Shown in pieces: positions 7,510 through 10,517 of a stretch of DNA of 10,517 nucleotides; position 1 is the stretch's first letter; each line of letters opens with the position of its first letter. The stretch comes from Candidatus Sulfotelmatobacter sp. (GTDB lineage: Bacteria; Acidobacteriota; Terriglobia; Terriglobales; Acidobacteriaceae): the NCBI GenBank assembly GCA_030045935.1, contig JASIEN010000600.1:1-10517 (forward strand). The letters run 5' to 3'. Below the pieces are notes generated by a model. It did not search any database. It had not been told where the DNA came from and saw nothing but the letters and a program-made list of their open reading frames with translations. The position numbers and the translations under genes were made by a program.

Positions 7510-7613
7510 AGTCAGTTCTCAGTTGCCAGTCCTCAGTAGTAAGAACCCATGAAGAGCCTGAGCCAGCCTGTATTGGGAGCTGTGAACTTGCAACTGGGAA
7601 CTGAGAACTGGTT
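7510..7613. repeat. Inverted array of ACTGNNN heptads filling the dnaJ-rsmE gap
   Basis: The left side (7510-7537), read on the minus strand, is four 7-bp units in perfect register: ACTGAGG, ACTGGCA, ACTGAGA, ACTGACT. The right side (7586-7613), read on the plus strand, is ACTTGCA, ACTGGGA, ACTGAGA, ACTGGTT. The two sides are inverted with respect to each other; the best 18 bp (7513-7530 against 7593-7610) match at 17 of 18 positions. A 48-nt centre (7538-7585) separates them. The array begins at the base next to the rsmE start codon and ends at the last base of the dnaJ stop codon. In RNA it would form a long hairpin between the two cistrons. It resembles the short tandemly repeated (heptanucleotide) sequences known in cyanobacteria; relation to those is not shown. 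Confidence 0.75.
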
Positions 7614-8746
7614 CACCCAAACATATCTTTTACTTTGCCGAGCAGGGTGCGCATCATGGGCTGGTTGTCAACCTTGGCAGTGGCTTCCAGTTCCTGAAGC
7701 AATTCTTTCTGGTGCTTGTTCAGCTTGCTGGGAATCTGGACACGCACTTCGATATAGAGATCGCCTTTGCCGTGCCCATTCAGCACATGCACGCCTTTGT
7801 TGCGAACGCGAAACGTGGTACCGGGCTGCGTGCCTTCGGGAATTTTCAGAGTATGTTGGCCATCGAGCGTGGGCACCTGAATTTCTGCGCCCAGAGCGGC
7901 CTGCGGTACGGACAGCGGAATCGTACAGTGCAGATCATTGCCTTCGCGTGCGAAGAAGGGATGATGTTTCACGTGCAGCACAATGTAAAGATCGCCGGCG
8001 GGACCGCCATTCGGGCCAGCTTCGCCGCCTCCGGCAAAGCGAATGCGCGTGCCGTCTTCGACGCCGGCGGGAATTTTGGCATCCACCGGTCGCTGGCGCA
8101 GCATGCGGCCTTCGCCTTTGCACTTTTGACAAGGATCAGTGATAACGTGGCCCGTACCCTGACAAGTTGGGCAGGTTCGCGCGATACTGAAAAATCCCTG
8201 CTGGTAACGCACCTGACCGCGGCCGTTGCAGGAGCGGCAAGGGGTTGGGCCTTTGCCCGCCGCAGCACCAGAGCCGTGACACTCTTCACAGACTTCGTGG
8301 CGGCGGACTGTGATGCGCTTCTCGGTGCCGAACGCGGCTTCTTCGAACTCGATGGTCAAGTCTTCGCGCAAATCGGCGCCACGCTGCACGCGGCTGCGAC
8401 GCCTGCCTCCGCCACCGAAGACGTCCCCGAACCCGAAGAACTCGCCGAAGATGTCGCCGAGGTCCTGAAATGCTGAGGCATCGAAGCCGCCGCCGCCGTT
8501 CCCGCCGGCGGTGCCAACTCCGGCGTGACCGAAGCGGTCGTATAACGAGCGTTTTTCGGAGTCGGCGAGAATCGCGTAGGCCTCGGTGACTTCTTTGAAG
8601 CGTTCTTCCGCGTCAGGATTGTTCGGATTGCGGTCGGGATGGTACTGCATGGCGAGCTTGCGATAGGCGCTCTTCAGTTCCACTTCCGTCACCGTGCGGG
8701 TGACCCCCAGGACTTCGTAATAATCGCGTTTTGCGTTGGTGGCCAG
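7613..8746 (-). CDS. dnaJ: Chaperone protein DnaJ (type A J-protein)
   Basis: DnaJ delivers unfolded clients to DnaK and stimulates its ATPase. With the start used here the protein is 377 aa, typical of the family. Order: J domain (about 7-70) with the essential HPD at 36-38; Gly/Phe-rich linker (about 74-115); zinc-binding domain with all four CxxCxGxG repeats (C153/C156, C170/C173, C192/C195, C206/C209); then the two substrate-binding beta domains and a C-terminal dimerisation segment. The start is unusual: no ATG, GTG or TTG lies near the conserved N-terminus. CTG at 8746 gives (M)ATNAKRDYYEVLGV and has an AGAAAGG Shine-Dalgarno 7 nt upstream. Alternative starts are TTG at 8791 and GTG at 8848. 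They would add 15 or 34 non-conserved residues, and the GTG falls inside an intergenic repeat. Gene identity is certain; the start is an inference. Confidence 0.93.
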   Translation of the reverse strand: MATNAKRDYYEVLGVTRTVTEVELKSAYRKLAMQYHPDRNPNNPDAEERFKEVTEAYAILADSEKRSLYDRFGHAGVGTAGGNGGGGFDASAFQDLGDIFGEFFGFGDVFGGGGRRRSRVQRGADLREDLTIEFEEAAFGTEKRITVRRHEVCEECHGSGAAAGKGPTPCRSCNGRGQVRYQQGFFSIARTCPTCQGTGHVITDPCQKCKGEGRMLRQRPVDAKIPAGVEDGTRIRFAGGGEAGPNGGPAGDLYIVLHVKHHPFFAREGNDLHCTIPLSVPQAALGAEIQVPTLDGQHTLKIPEGTQPGTTFRVRNKGVHVLNGHGKGDLYIEVRVQIPSKLNKHQKELLQELEATAKVDNQPMMRTLLGKVKDMFG

Positions 8747-8753
8747 ATTAAAA

Positions 8754-8760
8754 CCTTTCT
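8754..8760 (-). promoter_or_regulatory. Shine-Dalgarno that supports a CTG start for dnaJ
   Basis: The minus strand reads AGAAAGG, complementary to the 16S rRNA tail, followed by a 7-nt spacer (TTTTAAT) and CTG at 8746. This is ideal spacing for initiation at that codon. No comparable site precedes the TTG at 8791 or the GTG at 8848. Confidence 0.5.
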
Positions 8761-8810
8761 GGTTGATTCCCCTAGAATCAGGCGGTTCCAATTGGCGTTG
8801 GATGCCTGCA

Positions 8811-8866
8811 AGGGTTAAAGCCCCATTTCTTTCTTTCGTTGCGCTCACGCACGGCTAAAGCCGTGC
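8811..8866. repeat. Paired palindromic repeats (core GGCTAAAGCC) in the grpE-dnaJ gap
   Basis: GCACGGCT (8849-8856), AA, AGCCGTGC (8859-8866) is a perfect 8-bp inverted repeat with a 2-nt loop. About 40 bp away GGGTT-AA-AGCCC (8812-8823) repeats the same design with one G-T pair, so the two share the core GG(C/T)TAAAGCC. Neither hairpin is followed by a T-run on the minus strand, so this is not a normal terminator. Paired palindromes in a gene gap suggest a REP/BIME-like dispersed element that could mark an mRNA processing or stability boundary between grpE and dnaJ. Similar sequences are recalled from acidobacterial genomes but were not searched. Confidence 0.65.
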
Positions 8867-8890
8867 TCTTCCACACATACGGCGGGAGAT

Positions 8891-9487
8891 CTATTTTCCC
8901 GGATTCCTCGCGACCTTCACCATCGCTGGGCGCAGCAGACGGTCCTTGAATTTGTAACCGCGCTGCAACTCCTCGATCACCTGATGATCCGGGGCTTCAG
9001 TCGTGTCGACCATCTCAATCGCTTCGTGATAGCGAGGATCGAACGGCTCGCCTTGGGCGACGATGGGAGTAACCGAAAGCTTGCTCAGCACTGACTGAAG
9101 TTGTTTGTAGATTAGCTCGACTCCACTGCGTAGGTCACCCGGCCCGGATTTCACGTGCAAGGCGCGCTCGAAGCTGTCGATCACAGGCAGAAGCGATTTC
9201 ATGGCATCTGCCAGAGCGTAACTGCGATAGTCCTGCTGCTCTTTGCTGGCCCGTTTGCGGGCATTGTCGAACTCTGCCTGCATGCGGGCTAGGCGGTCGA
9301 GCAGCGCGTCGCGCTCGGCCTTCACTTTTTGCAATTCGGATTCTCGCGCAGGGGTTTCTACTGCCGTAGCGGTATCCTGCCGGTCGTCATCGCCGGCGGG
9401 CAGTTCATGATCAAAATCGAGTGGCGTGTTCTGTGACTCTGTCTTTACATTTCCCTTGCTCATAACAGCTTGATTACTCCGATTCAT
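8891..9487 (-). CDS. grpE: Nucleotide exchange factor GrpE
   Basis: GrpE releases ADP from DnaK and so resets the DnaK-DnaJ cycle; it also acts as a heat sensor in the family. The 198-aa product has an acidic, low-complexity N-terminus (1-45), a long coiled coil (about 48-92), the helical dimerisation segment (about 93-137), and a C-terminal beta domain that contacts DnaK. That domain contains GEPFDPRYHEAIEMV (146-160) and the family signature GYKFKDRLLRPAMVKVA (177-193). The ATG at 9487 overlaps the end of hrcA by 14 bp and has no clear Shine-Dalgarno. The second in-frame ATG at 9463 lies after the hrcA stop, has GGAG 13 nt upstream and gives 190 aa; either may be used. The close packing implies co-transcription and translational coupling with hrcA. 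Confidence 0.95.
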   Translation of the reverse strand: MNRSNQAVMSKGNVKTESQNTPLDFDHELPAGDDDRQDTATAVETPARESELQKVKAERDALLDRLARMQAEFDNARKRASKEQQDYRSYALADAMKSLLPVIDSFERALHVKSGPGDLRSGVELIYKQLQSVLSKLSVTPIVAQGEPFDPRYHEAIEMVDTTEAPDHQVIEELQRGYKFKDRLLRPAMVKVARNPGK

Positions 9488-10514
9488 TGAGAATTTTGTC
9501 GAAAAGGCGCGCGATGTAGGCGACCGCGGTCATGGTGTGCTGATAGTCCATCCGCGTCGGGCCGATCACGGCGAGCGAGCCAAACATGTCTTTGCCGGAG
9601 CGGGCGGGCGCTCCGATCAGCACGAAATTTTGCATGGAGGGTAGCGCGTCATCGAGACCGATGACCACCCTAACCGCTTCCTGCCTTACGTCCAAATAAG
9701 CGCCCAGAAGTTGCGCGACTTTCTCCTTCTCTTCCAAAGTTTTCATCAGGTCTTGCACACGCTTTCGATCTTCCTGGCCGGCGAGCAGGTTGGCTGCGCC
9801 TTCTACGAAGACGAAATCCGCGCCCGATTCCGCGGGAAGCGCCCCCTGTTTGTACAATTGCTCGAGAGAATTCATCAAGCGGTCGTACTCGCTGCGCTCT
9901 TTTTCGATGCGGCGGCAGAGTTCGGCGCGCATGGACTCCATGGTCCAGCCCCGAAAATTTTCGTTAATGTAGCGAGCGGCCAGATCAAGTTCCGACTGCG
10001 GCAGATCGAGCCGCAACACGCGATCGCGGACCAGTCCTGATCGCGTCACAACTACCGCCAGCACTTTCTGGTCGCCCAGCCGCGAAAAGTAGACGTGCTC
10101 GAGAGCATTCTTCGCGCCGGTAGTCGCAACGGTGACGCCGACGTTGCGCGAAATCAGCGAAAGCACATGCGAAGTGCGCTCCATGAACTCCTGCACGTCG
10201 GTAATACCGACCAGCGACTCGGAAATCACGCTCTCTTCCTGCGGAGCCAGACGCGCGTTCCCGGTGATTTGCTCGACGTAGTAGCGGTAAGCGTCGGTAG
10301 TAGGCACCCGTCCCGAGGAAGTGTGCGTCTGCTCCAGAAATCCCGCATCGGAAAGATCGGCCATCACGTTACGGATGGTAGCCGCGCTCAGTCCCTCGCG
10401 GTTGGAGCGCGCGAGCGTGCGCGAACCGACGGGCTCGCCGGTCGAGATGTAGGTCTCCACGATCGCGGTCAGGACCTCGCGTTCACGTTTACCGATGTTA
10501 GGTTCAGGGGCCAT
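9474..10514 (-). CDS. hrcA: Heat-inducible transcription repressor HrcA
   Basis: HrcA is the repressor of class I heat-shock genes (groE and dnaK operons). It binds the CIRCE inverted repeat and is known to need GroEL for folding. The 346-aa length is normal. The N-terminal winged helix (1-80) contains the recognition region ATIRNVMADLSDAGFL (45-60) and the conserved HTSSGRVPT (64-72). The rest is the dimerisation and GAF-like domain. The ATG at 10514 is 3 bp from the window edge and gives the expected N-terminus, but the ribosome site and any CIRCE operator lie outside the window, and a slightly earlier start cannot be excluded. It is the first visible gene of the leftward cluster and overlaps grpE, consistent with autoregulation of the operon. 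No CIRCE-like TTAGCACTC repeat was seen inside the window. Confidence 0.95.
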   Translation of the reverse strand: MAPEPNIGKREREVLTAIVETYISTGEPVGSRTLARSNREGLSAATIRNVMADLSDAGFLEQTHTSSGRVPTTDAYRYYVEQITGNARLAPQEESVISESLVGITDVQEFMERTSHVLSLISRNVGVTVATTGAKNALEHVYFSRLGDQKVLAVVVTRSGLVRDRVLRLDLPQSELDLAARYINENFRGWTMESMRAELCRRIEKERSEYDRLMNSLEQLYKQGALPAESGADFVFVEGAANLLAGQEDRKRVQDLMKTLEEKEKVAQLLGAYLDVRQEAVRVVIGLDDALPSMQNFVLIGAPARSGKDMFGSLAVIGPTRMDYQHTMTAVAYIARLFDKILNESE

Positions 10515-10517
10515 TCC

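Noticed and set aside
7549..8476. Long plus-strand open frames opposite dnaJ
   Set aside because: They are antisense shadows produced by the GC-rich codon bias of dnaJ; the minus strand encodes a complete, motif-perfect DnaJ.
9474..10517. CIRCE operator or other heat-shock promoter near hrcA
   Set aside because: No TTAGCACTC/GAGTGCTAA pair is present; the region upstream of hrcA is outside the window.
1..10517. CRISPR array, tRNA/rRNA genes, phage or transposase genes
   Set aside because: No regularly spaced direct repeats with spacers, no tRNA- or rRNA-like segments and no transposase or integrase motifs were seen on either strand.

Overview
The window looks like chromosomal DNA from a moderately GC-rich Gram-negative-type bacterium. 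The style of the genes and the palindromic intergenic repeats suggest an acidobacterium (Terriglobia/Koribacter-like). That placement is an inference from memory of such genomes and was not tested by a search.

Layout. From the left edge to 1900 (+) lies the 3' part of a soluble triple-PAS histidine kinase. It converges on a complete acetyl-CoA acetyltransferase (thiolase) gene at 1952-3148 (-). Next is a 520-bp stretch (3149-3668) with no conventional gene. It holds a likely thiolase promoter pointing left. It also holds a compact rightward unit: a near-consensus sigma70 promoter, a small stem-loop, a Shine-Dalgarno, a 13-codon lysine-rich ORF (MATKKKAKKKKKH) and a perfect 8-bp intrinsic terminator. 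From 3669 to 10514 (-) runs a five-gene cluster read right to left: hrcA, grpE, dnaJ, rsmE, and a 992-aa UvrD-like helicase fused to an iron-sulfur RecB-type nuclease.

How the genes fit together. HrcA represses chaperone genes, and GrpE and DnaJ are the nucleotide-exchange factor and J-protein for DnaK. The dnaK gene is not in the cluster, so it must lie elsewhere. RsmE methylates 16S rRNA and commonly follows dnaJ in heat-shock clusters. The helicase-nuclease is probably a DNA repair or end-processing enzyme at the end of the same transcript.

Most unusual points. (1) The tiny Lys-rich ORF is packaged as its own transcription unit. (2) The dnaJ-rsmE gap consists of four plus four 7-bp repeats (ACTGNNN) in inverted orientation, and they fill the gap exactly. 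(3) The grpE-dnaJ gap holds a second palindromic repeat (core GGCTAAAGCC), and the rsmE-helicase gap probably holds a third kind. (4) DnaJ lacks a usable ATG/GTG/TTG at the conserved N-terminus; a CTG with a well-placed Shine-Dalgarno gives the family-typical 377-aa protein.
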